Positions 54,589 through 64,000 of a stretch of DNA of 64,000 nt are shown here, piece by piece; the first letter of the stretch is position 1, and each line of letters starts with the position of its first letter. Source of the DNA: Cylindrotheca closterium (lineage: Eukaryota; Bacillariophyta; Bacillariophyceae; Bacillariales; Bacillariaceae). The position numbers and the translations under genes were made by a program. The notes beneath the pieces were generated by a model. That model had not been told where the DNA came from. It was given only the letters and a program-made list of their open reading frames with translations, and did no database searches. The stretch lies in assembly GCA_933822405.4 (NCBI GenBank), contig CAKOGP040002069.1:62001-126000 (forward strand), in the 5' to 3' direction.

Positions 54589-55194
54589 GATGCTATGTGT
54601 GTGTGGTATGTATGATAGTTGGTGTTGTTTGTTATTTATTCCTACAGTACTGTACCGTACGATTGCTGCTCCTCTATCTGTTACCACAGAAGATCTTGCT
54701 TGCAGTGGAGGGAATACAGTACTGTAGGTCTTGAACGAAGGCTTGGAAGAAAATCTTGGTACAGCATGTACGTACAGTAGGGTACGTGTACCATTAGTCA
54801 GACTGCGTAGAAATCCCACGTGAGATATCGGCTATGTGAGAACGAAATAAATCGCATTATATTCATTCCTCATGGCGAATACCACAAAAATCAAATTCAT
54901 GTCCCAGCGCGCGAGCGTACCTCAAATTGGTTTTTCGGCTCGCCAAGGCTTTGGCGACTGGCGACTGGCGATTGAGTTTTATTTTGAGTGTGTGGTTTTT
55001 TTTGGGATTCCAATCATCATTCCATTGCTATCGTTTGCCGCTGCATTCATCGTCGTCATCATCGCACACTAACTACAACAACAGCAACTACCCCATAAAC
55101 AACTCGTTGCAATCAGTACACAAACCCACGCAAGTCTAGTTAGTTCCTACAAAACAACAAACGTCACAAAGTAGTATCAAATAATCAGAATAAC
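54589..55194. other. divergent intergenic region
   Basis: Promoter side of LRR gene 3 and HID1. Several GTACAGTA/TACTGTA stretches occur near 54640-54790. No gene is seen. Confidence 0.5.
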
Positions 55195-57719
55195 ATGGGT
55201 GCCTCCGCTTCCAGAGAAAAATTTCGGGAATCCGTCGCGGCCTTGGTCGAAGTCGATGTCAGCACGGACGATGCCGACTTTTGGGATGAATTGTGGAAGA
55301 TTCCCAGCACTCCCGAAGAAGTCTTTGAATTGATTCCTCCCGCTGCCGCACGAAGGCTGAGAGACGAGCGATTTGAAAACTTGGCCACCTTGTTCACCCA
55401 AGCGACGGCCCAGTTGTGTCAAATTGTCGAAACTCCCTACAATATTTACTTTGATCAAGCACTGAACTGTGTTCGTGTCTTGACCAGAATTCTTCCATTC
55501 TTGCTGGAAAAGGGTAAGAGAAGAAGCACGAATCAATCATTTGGTTGTTGTGTTTGCCACGTTGTTGGGTGAATCCATGATTCTGACTGTCATTTTTTTT
55601 CGTCACTTCCTTTTTTTAAATCTCTATCCACTCTACTCCACTCCGCTCTAATTTTAAAATAATTCTCTTAGGTGACTTGGGAGATGCCGATGAAAACGTC
55701 GAACAACTTTGCTGGGGAACTGCTGGAAACATTGGGGATGAAAAGATTGGTCTCATGATTGGCGGTGCCGAAGGCAAGTCGGTAGCTTCCTCCCTTCCTC
55801 ACCAAGGAACTGGAATGGGTGATGATCAAGAACCACTTGCCCTACTTGTGGTCCATGCCGCCATGCACATGCTGTTCCTTCCACAATTCACTTGCGACTT
55901 TCATGAAACCAAGGAGTCGGCAGCATCGTCTGGACTCTTTGGACGCAGTGAAGAACGGGAAGATCGTGAGATGCGGGCCGAAGCTGGACTTCAGACCAAG
56001 GTCATTGAGAATGGTGTCAGTCTCGTCCCTCGTCCTACTTCTATTGTCTGGGCTTCTGGTACTGGAATCAATGGAAGCCAATCCTTGGGAAGCGACTCGG
56101 CTTCTCGCAAATACGACAAGAATCGTGTCGAGGTCCTCCGACTCATGTTGGCGGCATGCTGCGATCCTTTGTTTAGCCCTGCAGATGAATACAACCCATT
56201 GGCCTCGCGTTGGTTGGCGGTTGCCACGGCTGCAGATGCTCCCAACGCCCCATGCTTGTTCCACAGTCTGTTGAACACGATTCTTTCCTTTGATCCCTCG
56301 GCTGGTCTTGGAATGTCCGACACACACGTACAACTCGTGGAACTTTCCACTCAAGTCCTGGCGGCTCTATTGGATTGCGGTCTTCCAGGAAACCCAGAAC
56401 CTGTTCAAGATTCCAATGGCGAGCCATTGATTGAATTCGAAGCTGCCAGCAAGGGAGGATTCAACGTCTTTCGTACACTCATGTCCCGAATTGAAACGAC
56501 CAAGGAATTGGACTTTATCTTCAAGGGCTTTTCGCGATTGTTGCGAAATGTGTACGAGGCCGAATCCAGTTACCTACCAGGATCAGCTCCCAAAATGGAA
56601 TGCTTTCAAGAACTTTTGGTTCTGCTATGGAAGTTCCTGGAAGAGAATCCACTCTTTGTTAACCACATCCTCACCAAGTGCGATGTCAACGAGCTTGTCG
56701 TACCCATTTGCTATTTGATGTACAAGTCACGTCGGGATCCTGCCCAAATCGGTTTGGTTCACATTTGTACTTTTGTTCTCCTCAAGCTTTCGGGAGAACG
56801 CTCCTTTGGAGTTTCCCTCAACAAGGCTTTCAAGAAGAAGCTTCCTTTGGACATTCCTCTCTTTTCGGGAGGTCACAATGATTTGTTGGCAATCACTTTG
56901 CACAAGTTGGTGGTCAATGGTGCCTACAAACTTGTACCATTGTATTCTTGCTTTTTGACGATCATATGCAATATCTCTCCCTACTGGAGAAGCATGAGTC
57001 TAGTGGCTGCCGTCAAGATGGTCAACCTATTCGAGCTATTTTCCAGTCCCAAGTTTTTGTACTCGGGAGAAAATGCTCACCGACACTTGGCACTCTTGTT
57101 GGAAGTCTTTAACAATGTTCTTCAATATCAATACCAAGGCAATACACACTTGGTCTATGCGATCATTCGACGAAAGGACTCGTTTGGACGTATTTCTTCC
57201 TTGACCTTGAAAAAGGCCCAAGAACAGTGCCACAAGGTGTATGGAGACAAGAACTCGACTCACTATGACGCAGATCGTGCGCGTCTTGCAAATGGGGATC
57301 CCAAGGGGGTCCCAGTGGGTGAGGCCCTCGGAGCTGGTGGTGGCATGGAGTCTGGAGAAAAGTTCCAGCCAACCGAAGCATGGTTAATGGAATTGAAGGA
57401 GAACCTTCCTTTGGAGACTGTCACAAGATTGCTACAGCACTTGGTTCCTGTCGTGGACGAAATTGTTTCTAGCAAGTCTGGTGTCGTTGACGAAGGTGAA
57501 ATCTTGGAAGTCCTTCACGAGATCACCATGGTCGGCTTGTTGCCAGTCCCACACCCCATTGTCATTCGCAAATACCAACCCAACCAATACACCGCACTTT
57601 GGTTCACTGCCTTTATGTGGGGTGTCATCTTTTTGCGAAACCAAAATCTTCCCATGTTTGATGGAAAGTGCATTGAATTGTTCCAAGTCAGTGTCCAAGA
57701 AGAGGACGTTTACGGATAA
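55195..57719 (+). CDS. HID1: HID1 family protein (Golgi/dense-core trafficking)
   Basis: Exons 55195-55513 and 55672-57719 join across a 158-bp intron (GTAAGA donor, CTTAG acceptor, phase 1) to give 788 aa, the same length as the animal protein as I recall it. The start MGASASREKF has an N-terminal Gly suited to myristoylation, as in animal HID1. The opening matches the family closely (ALVEVDVSTDDADFWDELW, PPAAARRLRDE, NLATLF, LNCVRVLTRILPFLLE). Exon 2 continues the domain (DSASRKYDKNRVEVLRLMLA, LLYSGENAH-like, QYQYQGNTHLVYAIIRR). HID1 is a peripheral Golgi protein needed for secretory granule or trans-Golgi sorting in animals. A Golgi role in this alga is inferred by homology. Confidence 0.92.
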
Positions 57720-58273
57720 CAGAAAACAAACAATACAATTCTCTTCCTTGCCACCAACCACCACCAACAACAACAACAACAAGAAAAAAAATCAAGCACC
57801 AACCAAAATCAAACGCTCCATTGTCTCGTATAGAAAATATCATATTGTTGGAATAGTTAGTATCAATTAAAAATTAAATAGGCAGCTCAAGTAAAACAAC
57901 AACACGATTGCCAAACGAAAATGGATTGATTTGAATTGAACTATGATCTTAGAGCATCATACAAAAATGATCGATACACATGATCGCATTTTGGTATTTG
58001 TCAACACCAAGACTACAGAACGTACAGCTGCCTTCAGCAGACGATTGGTCATCATCACCACTGCTCTGGTGGTGAGGAACCGCTGTCCTCGTATCGCTTT
58101 CATTTGCAACCCCTGAAGCCGCTCGATTGCCTCTTTTTCGTACTTTCTCCGATCTTTTGGATGATTGTTATGCTTGTCGTCCTCAAGCCACTTTTTGGCT
58201 GTTTTGATTCATTCATTCATTCATCATTTAGTACATCATCATGCTGCTGTCGTTGCTGATGATGCATGATGAT

Positions 58274-58336
58274 GATAGGCACAACAATAAAATATTTAAA
58301 TATTTTATTGTTAAATATTTTATTGTTGTGCCTATC
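58274..58336. repeat. perfect 25-bp inverted repeat with 13-bp spacer
   Basis: The left arm 58274-58298 (GATAGGCACAACAATAAAAT then ATTTA) and right arm 58312-58336 are exact reverse complements, separated by AATATTTTATTGT. It could form a long stem or mark a small mobile-element end. Confidence 0.8.
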
Positions 58337-58529
58337 GAGCAAGATAGCCGTGCCAACGATCAGAGAAAACTTCTATTCTCAGTCTGGCTGGCTGAGCAGG
58401 CTCTGTTGTTGACATCCCATCGCGCACTTTGCCATAACGGGGTGGACGATCCAAACAAATTCAACTTGTTTGTGATGTGCGTATTTTCCAGTATTGTTCC
58501 ACCATTGATTGATTACCTTTGTTCCTTGA

Positions 58530-58765
58530 CAAGTGCGTGGCTGCTTTGGATTGGATATTCTCTAGGATTTAGGGGTTAATATTATTTTATCAATGATTGC
58601 TTCTGTTCCTTGGTAGTCCTAAGTTTGAAAGTGCGTGGTTCCTTTGGATTGGATATTTTCAATTTGCAATTTCAGTCATTGAAGATGATTTTGTCCTTGG
58701 CATTATCAATGATTGCGTTTGTGTTCGCTGGAGAGTGCGTGGTTTGTTTGGATTGGATATTTGGA
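58530..58765. repeat. three spaced copies of a roughly 100-bp unit
   Basis: AGTGCGTGG...TTTGGATTGGATATT is found at about 58531, 58632 and 58735. The two gaps both contain ATCAATGATTGC and GTTCCTTGG or GTCCTTGG segments, so the unit is about 100 bp and has diverged. Confidence 0.65.
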
Positions 58766-59508
58766 CTTGTCAATGGTATTCATTGACACCCACCGCCTCT
58801 CCGATCCCTTTCTATGTAGAAGAAAGGTGTCAGCGTCAGAAAATGTGGGTTCATTGTTGTTCTTTTTTCTGTTTTCTTCTGTGATTGGCCGAATCGGTTC
58901 GTCTGCCAACTGCTTGACGTGGCCAAGCACCATTTCAATGGAAGCGGTTTTCGGCGTTCAAGCTCTGGCACTTTTGGTGCCGCGAATAGTAACACGTCGT
59001 CAATTCTGATGGGCAGCTACATATTTAGCCATACAGTATCATATGATGTCGATGGTTTGCGCGGAAGACGTGTCTTCTCCGCAATAATTCTGTTGGACAA
59101 AGAGAGTTTGGGGTGCCACATACTTCGAGTAGAACTGGTACATTTTTCTACAGCCATCAGAAACTACACAGCTGACCGACCGAAGAAGCAACCAGAACCC
59201 ATCACCAAAGCTCGAGCGTCATGTCTCGCATTCGTCGTGAGCATAAGTATTCATGAAGGGTAAGTCTCCAAAGAACACTTGTGACACGGCCAGCCCTGCA
59301 AAATCAATATTACCAGAACTGGGGAAGAAGTGGACGTGTTCCCATCTCTCGATTGGGAAAGAAGACCCCATCTTCGAAAAACGTCAAACTTGACACAAAC
59401 CGATTGATTGATCGTGTGAAGAAACGCACACATCAACAATATCCAAACGAACGCCATATATCCACAACCACGATAAAACTCATAAAAAACGTCAAACAGC
59501 ACACAAGG

Positions 59509-60303
59509 ATGGTGAATACAGTAGCAAACAACAAACTAAGAAAGCGAGTCTCCTTTGGGAGCAGTTTGCCTCAATCATCACCACTTCATCAGGAAGAACA
59601 ACCAGAAAGTGATCATCATCAGCAGCAACAGGTTATTGCACATTCCTGCCATTGCTTTTGCGATGGACTAGAGAAGGAAGAACGTAAAGCAATCTGTTGG
59701 TACTCGGTTCAAGACTTGCAACCATGCCGTGATGAAGCCAAGGATGCCATTCAACAACTTCAGATGAGACTGGAGCAAGGTACTTTGGATTCCCTTCCCG
59801 ATCACGTAGTCTTGAGAGGCATTGAAAAGTATGCCGATGCTGCGGGCAAGTACCGCAAGCAACGAATCTACATCGAGTCTGTCTTGCATCAACAAAGAGC
59901 ACTTAAGGAGCAGCAACGAGTACTGAAGGCTTCGTTTTGCAATAGTGATGTGGATGCAGTGGAGAACCTAGCGAACCTTTCGAGGTATCTATCCCAGGCA
60001 TCTACCGAACTTGCTCGCTTCTATGCTGGGCGCTGTGCAGCTGAGCTCAGCTTGCTTAGACATGAAGAAGAGGACGAAGAAGATGATGAAGAGTGGGATG
60101 AAGAAGAAGTAAAGTACAACTTGGATTCTTCCTCCACTTGCTCTTCAGAGATTGATGTCCATGAATCCAAGGCCAACACTGATGAATTGTGCCCTGTTTC
60201 TTCTAGCACTACCATTGATATCTCTTCGAAGCGAAAGCGATCTCGATGCCATGCCTTTGGTGACACTAGCATGCCACCCCGAAAGATCCAATGCTGTGAG
60301 TAA
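59509..60303 (+). CDS. RGLE-domain protein (diatom family)
   Basis: The start at 59509 is an ATG giving MVNTVANNKLRKRVSFGSS; the longer upstream frame lacks an ATG and motif support. The 264-residue protein has KRVSFGS at 12-18, AICWYSVQDL at 61-70, VLRGIEKYADAAGKYRKQRI at about 101-120, and a helical stretch (LHQQRALKEQQRVLKASF) continuing to about 180. This W-Y-S...RG-(L/I)-E pattern is a domain I know from many unnamed diatom proteins; its function is unknown. The rest is acidic (EEEDEEDDEEWDEEE) with SSKRKRSR near the end, which could be a nuclear signal. The pseudogene at 12672 has the same core. Confidence 0.7.
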   Translation: MVNTVANNKLRKRVSFGSSLPQSSPLHQEEQPESDHHQQQQVIAHSCHCFCDGLEKEERKAICWYSVQDLQPCRDEAKDAIQQLQMRLEQGTLDSLPDHVVLRGIEKYADAAGKYRKQRIYIESVLHQQRALKEQQRVLKASFCNSDVDAVENLANLSRYLSQASTELARFYAGRCAAELSLLRHEEEDEEDDEEWDEEEVKYNLDSSSTCSSEIDVHESKANTDELCPVSSSTTIDISSKRKRSRCHAFGDTSMPPRKIQCCE

Positions 60304-61195
60304 GTCTGAAGATGAAGATTCATCGTTCGGAGCACCACGCACCAGCATTGAATCTACAAGATTTGCAATCCATGACAACAACATCTGTTTCTTCTGGGAC
60401 CGTGTGAGGAGACACTGTCCCGGAACGATGTAAAGAGCACGAGAGACTGTTAATGTTTCGCTCTTTGCTTCCCATCTCCGATTTTGAACTTCCCCCTGCA
60501 TCCAAGGATGCATTAATCATAACAACAACAACAACAAGCACTCTGTAATACAATTAGACTAAAGACACCATTATATTACAAACGTCAACCTTGAAGCATT
60601 TCATGCCTTTGGATACCTAGGACAGTATACATCCTAGTATACATCCAGAATAGACTACTAGTTCTATAGCAGTATGCTGTCTACTAAAGAGCAAAGCTTG
60701 TACAGGTGCAAAAAAACAATGCTACTCCTTTACTGTGGGTTCTCCCTTTCCCTTTGAGCAGAAGCTCAGTATATATTGTTTCGGTACTGGAACCTGTTGC
60801 TACCGAATCTATCATCTCATATGCCATCTTCTGCCTGCAAGCAGAGACGTGCCTACCATTCTCCTTCCGTCAAGGATCGAGACCTTTTGGAGGTGATGTC
60901 ATGGGGATTGCAAGTACGTCAGCACGTCAACTTGATGTTTTTTTTAATTGCTGACGCATTGTGGCACGGCAACGTCAGCTGGTCGAACTGGTCGATCCAT
61001 CCAACAAGACTGCGTTCGTCATACGCAAGCCTGCCGGCACCATGTGCATTCTGGATTCTCATCGACGACCGAATCCTTTTTTTTTCGAGGCGAAAAAACG
61101 TCTGACCAGCAGGGTACGGTACCAGGTACTGTTGCTGCTTTTGTGCATCTCTCTTGCTGCATCTACCTTTACATACCCAATTTATACTAGTAAAA
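60304..61195. other. 892-bp intergenic region
   Basis: It contains ATAACAACAACAACAAC (near 60518) and CCTAGTATACATCC repeats (near 60633). I see no supported gene; its right end is the leader of the FUN14 gene. Confidence 0.5.
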
Positions 61196-61799
61196 ATGGC
61201 TGCTGATCCCAACACAGACCCCGTCGACAGCGCTTTGGACAAGCTCAAGCCCATCATGTCCCAATTGTCCTTTGGATCCGTCCTTGGTTACTGCAGCGGT
61301 ATGGCTCTCAAAAAGCTGGGCAAGGCTGCTGCCTTTGTGGTTGGAGTTGGATTTATCGGAGTCCAATCAGCAGTCCGTGCGGGATATGTCAAGGTCAACT
61401 GGACCAAGATTAAGGATGATGCTATTTCGCCTCTTGATACTGTAAGTAGTTTTGACAAAGTTTTATGTTGATGAGAAGAAGAAGAATGATGAGGAAATCA
61501 GAATATGGATGAGGAAATGCTGCTGCTGCTGTATGGAACAGAAACAGGACAAAAATCGCATTTGAAATTAATTTGCCATCAAAATTCATTCTTGCATTCT
61601 TAAGAATCAGCTGTCCTTCAACTTTGATATGCCGCTCTAACATTTGTTGTTTCTTTCTAATATACAGACTGGAGATGGAAAGGTTGATATGGATGACGTG
61701 AAGGGATGGTGGAAGAAGCTACGGGTAATCCTGACCAATGAATTGCCTGGTGCTGGAGGATTCAGCTTGGGATTCATTACTGGTGTCCGATATGGATAA
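61196..61799 (+). CDS. FUN14 domain protein
   Basis: Exons 61196-61441 and 61668-61799 join in phase 0 across a 226-bp intron (GTAAGT donor, ATACAG acceptor), giving 125 aa. The family features are visible: FGSVLGYCSGMALKKLGK, the hydrophobic AAAFVVGVGFIGVQSAV, GYVKVNWTKIKDD, and the terminal LPGAGGFSLGFITGVRYG. FUN14 proteins sit in the mitochondrial outer membrane (FUNDC1 is a mitophagy receptor) or other organelles. The cytosolic N-terminus is short here (about 22 residues, PNTDPVDSALDKLKP) and shows no clear W-x-x-L LC3-binding motif, so a mitophagy role is not shown by the sequence. The start is the ATG after the AAAA context at 61192. Confidence 0.88.
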
Positions 61800-62621
61800 A
61801 AATGCTCATATATATGCATGTGCACATAGGTAGCCCTTCAAGAAGATTCAGTTTTGAGAATTTCTGAAGGAATTTCATTGCATATGGCACAAAAGCATGC
61901 TATTTATGATACCATTTCTATTGCTGCATACAGACGCTTGGAGAACTATAGACGATGCATTCAAGTAGCTGCAATAGATGAATATATAAAAAAGAAAGAA
62001 TATTTTTCTTCAACATTCAGATCGTGCCTCATCGTTTGTTCAGTTTGTTCAGTTTACTCTTGTGCCATCCTCATCTGATCGCAATGCTGTATTCAAAAAC
62101 TTGGGGAACTAGGAGGTGCATTGAAGTAGCCTTAATCGATACATACTTGTACATAAAACAAAGAATACAACGACAGTCAGCTAGTGCCTCATCGTTTGTT
62201 CATTTTGTTCCGTTTATTCTTGCGCGATCCATTTCTGGTCATGCAGACAGACGGTTTTCTGAAATTGATTCATTCGATCCGAATCCAGTCCACAAAACTT
62301 TCAACTTTGAAATGCTTTCGACCTTATTTTGTTGTTTTGACTTTGGCTATTTACAAGTCTGTTGGTGAATCTACTTTCTCTCCTCTACCTTTAAAATTCG
62401 CAGTAGAGTCAGCATCAAGACTGAGTGGAGACAGCGATAGGTTTCGCTTCTATCAAAATCGTTTCATCAAACGTTATCACACAAGTCTTTTTACAATACA
62501 GGTTTTTGCTTCACATGGTTGATCGTGGATTGATTCTCTCTGCTTGGTCATAGTGTCTCATTTTTGCATACAGATATAGTATCATTATCATAAGCATCAG
62601 CTTGCTAGTGAGCTATATTCC
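61800..62621. other. intergenic region with a duplicated segment
   Basis: 822 bp without a supported gene, partly explained by a direct duplication (61926-62235). Confidence 0.5.
61926..62235. repeat. imperfect direct duplication of about 150 bp
   Basis: GCATTCAAGTAGC and GCATTGAAGTAGC, GATGAATATATA and GATACATACTTG, then GTGCCTCATCGTTTGTTCA in both copies. The left copy spans about 61926-62060 and the right about 62093-62235. Confidence 0.6.
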
Positions 62622-63980
62622 ATGTACAATCGACTCCGACATCGAACAGCGTCAGCAGATGAGGAGGGAGGCGTCTTAATTGGCTTCAATGCCATTGACA
62701 TTGACAATCATAACACTCACAACACTTTTCACGAATACAACCACAATAACTTGGCGGCAGCAAGCCCTCCGAGAATCAAGTCACCCTATCATCGACCTAA
62801 TCGGCATCGAACGGGATCAGTCAACTCTGTGAATTCTCTGAAATCTCATCGAATTCCCTATCGATCCTCAAGGGGGTACAGCTTTTTTGTTGGGTTTCTG
62901 GTGGTCGTGGCGATACTCCTTGTGAGCGGCATTGGATACTCAGTCTTTTCCATATTTCATGTGGCATTAAGGGGCCGACCGGCTTGGCTCTATGGTCAGC
63001 CCCTGTTGATGCAGCATGTGGCTGCTTGCTTGGTGGAGGACGATCATGATCCGCCATTGCCACCACGCGTCTTGTGGGAATGGCACAATTATACTACTAC
63101 AACCACGAAAGAACAGCAGCGGCATGAAGGAGGAGGACAGACAAGGCTACTGATTGCTCAATATTCGGGGTTTGGTGAATATGCTCAGTTTCTGAATTGG
63201 ATCAGCCCGGTTCATCAAGAATACGCTCGAAAACACGGGTACGACTACGTCATTCTGCAAGGGACACTGCTGGACTTTCCGGGCATCCAGCAGGATTGTT
63301 TTTCCAATTTGCGAGCCACCTTTAACAAAATCCCAATCCTGGAAATGTCCTACACGGTTCGGCACAAGTACGACTATGTATTGGTGTTGGATACCGACGC
63401 CATGATTGTCACCACCAACCACCACGAGAATGACAACCACCACAATCGGTGGTCCGAATTGTTGCCTTCCAATCAATTGCTTGCCGCCCAAAGGGTCATG
63501 AGGTATGATTCCAGCAATGCCTGGGACATTAATGCGGGAGTGACCCTCTGGAATCTACATCATCCAGACTTCTACAGCTTGGTTCAACGATGGAAAAGTA
63601 TGTCTCAGTTTGGAAGTATGGAGCCTGACCCACCCAAAGACAAGCTACGGGTACATTTGGAGAACATTTTGACAAAGAATGACGATCAATATTTTCTGCA
63701 AACGGCCTTGCTTGATGCTTACAGCTGGTGGAACCGACCGGTGGTTGCGGTCATCGACGAGTTCAATTACTATCGTGGAACTCTGGTCAAACATTTCAAA
63801 CGAGACAAACGAAGTTGGTCCACCACTGGACTGGAACAACGATTGGAGCGAGTGAAAGAGGCCATTCGAGAGGTTTGCATTTCTCAACGAAAAGGAATCG
63901 CGTATTGCTTGAGTCAACAAAGCAAGTCGGAAATTGACTATTCGATACGTGAACCACCACCAGTAACGGCTTGGGTTTGA
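62622..63980 (+). CDS. type II membrane glycosyltransferase-like protein
   Basis: A 452-residue single-exon protein. The N-terminus (1-83) is polar and Asn/His-rich, followed by one membrane segment at about 86-110 (YSFFVGFLVVVAILLVSGIGY) and a lumenal domain. The latter begins LLIAQYSGFGEY, has HGYDYVILQG, then DYVLVLDTDAMIV with the D-x-D metal site at 257-259, and WDINAGVTLWN at about 301-311. These are features of nucleotide-sugar transferases of the GT34/mannosyltransferase-like group, acting in the Golgi on glycans. DDQYFLQTALLDAY provides further acidic residues. The exact sugar and acceptor cannot be told. The start is the first ATG in the frame. Confidence 0.82.
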   Translation: MYNRLRHRTASADEEGGVLIGFNAIDIDNHNTHNTFHEYNHNNLAAASPPRIKSPYHRPNRHRTGSVNSVNSLKSHRIPYRSSRGYSFFVGFLVVVAILLVSGIGYSVFSIFHVALRGRPAWLYGQPLLMQHVAACLVEDDHDPPLPPRVLWEWHNYTTTTTKEQQRHEGGGQTRLLIAQYSGFGEYAQFLNWISPVHQEYARKHGYDYVILQGTLLDFPGIQQDCFSNLRATFNKIPILEMSYTVRHKYDYVLVLDTDAMIVTTNHHENDNHHNRWSELLPSNQLLAAQRVMRYDSSNAWDINAGVTLWNLHHPDFYSLVQRWKSMSQFGSMEPDPPKDKLRVHLENILTKNDDQYFLQTALLDAYSWWNRPVVAVIDEFNYYRGTLVKHFKRDKRSWSTTGLEQRLERVKEAIREVCISQRKGIAYCLSQQSKSEIDYSIREPPPVTAWV

Positions 63981-64000
63981 TTATAACACTCATTGAAATC

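Larger units (their letters stand above)
57720..59508. other. 1.8-kb intergenic region with hairpin and tandem repeats
   Basis: No gene is supported. A CAACAACAACAACAAG run follows the HID1 stop. A perfect inverted repeat (58274-58336) and three copies of a GTGCGTGG...TTTGGATTGGATATT motif (58530-58765) are listed separately. Confidence 0.5.

Noticed and set aside
1..64000. tRNA or rRNA genes
   Set aside because: I looked for T-loop GGTTCGA-type motifs paired with an acceptor stem and for conserved rRNA stretches and found none that fold convincingly by eye.

Overview
The window reads as nuclear DNA of a diatom, most likely a pennate one. Genes lie on both strands, have few short GT-AG introns (70-202 bp), and encode families typical of diatoms: PS-x-x-PS and PT-rich membrane proteins, TM-anchored leucine-rich-repeat (LRR) proteins, a CRAL-TRIO plus LGRGK-domain protein, RGLE-domain proteins, Cys-rich secreted proteins, and a protein with an AAAF-type plastid-targeting motif. 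The species cannot be fixed from the sequence alone. I saw no rRNA, tRNA, CRISPR array or intact transposon.

Layout. 1-12 kb: the 3' end of a Cys-rich ShK-like gene, then a local DEP-domain gene family. Two plus-strand decayed copies (939 and 2903) flank a small spliced Cys-rich gene. A plastid-type protein with four C-x10-C repeats follows, then a truncated copy (6226) and two intact two-DEP copies on the minus strand (7902 and 10546). A third intact copy sits apart at 35012. 12-22 kb: an RGLE-domain pseudogene, a five-exon-sized but four-exon PhyH-type dioxygenase, two membrane or secreted proteins with PS repeats or Lys clusters, a two-TM protein, and a CRAL-TRIO/LGRGK protein. 22-31 kb: a very large two-exon gene (about 2,345 aa) joining a Ulp1-like cysteine-peptidase signature to an SF2 helicase, then a 2-oxoglutarate/malate carrier. 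32-42 kb: a small Ser-rich protein, an intact DEP gene, a membrane alpha/beta hydrolase, and about 4 kb without clear genes that holds a composite relic of neighbouring genes. 42-55 kb: a secreted three-exon fusion of a periplasmic-binding-like domain, a Cys-rich module and a CAP domain, then three minus-strand TM-LRR genes with an ankyrin gene among them. 55-64 kb: HID1, an RGLE-domain protein, a FUN14 protein and a type II Golgi-type glycosyltransferase.

The genes do not form one pathway. Two blocks look like fast-evolving accessory regions: the DEP array, where three copies have lost the DEP module, and the receptor-like block at 39-55 kb, where LRR and binding-protein/CAP genes duplicate and shed fragments. 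HID1, the carrier, FUN14 and the glycosyltransferase are ordinary housekeeping or secretory genes. The most unusual genes are the peptidase-helicase fusion, the binding-protein/CAP fusion and the C-x10-C repeat protein.
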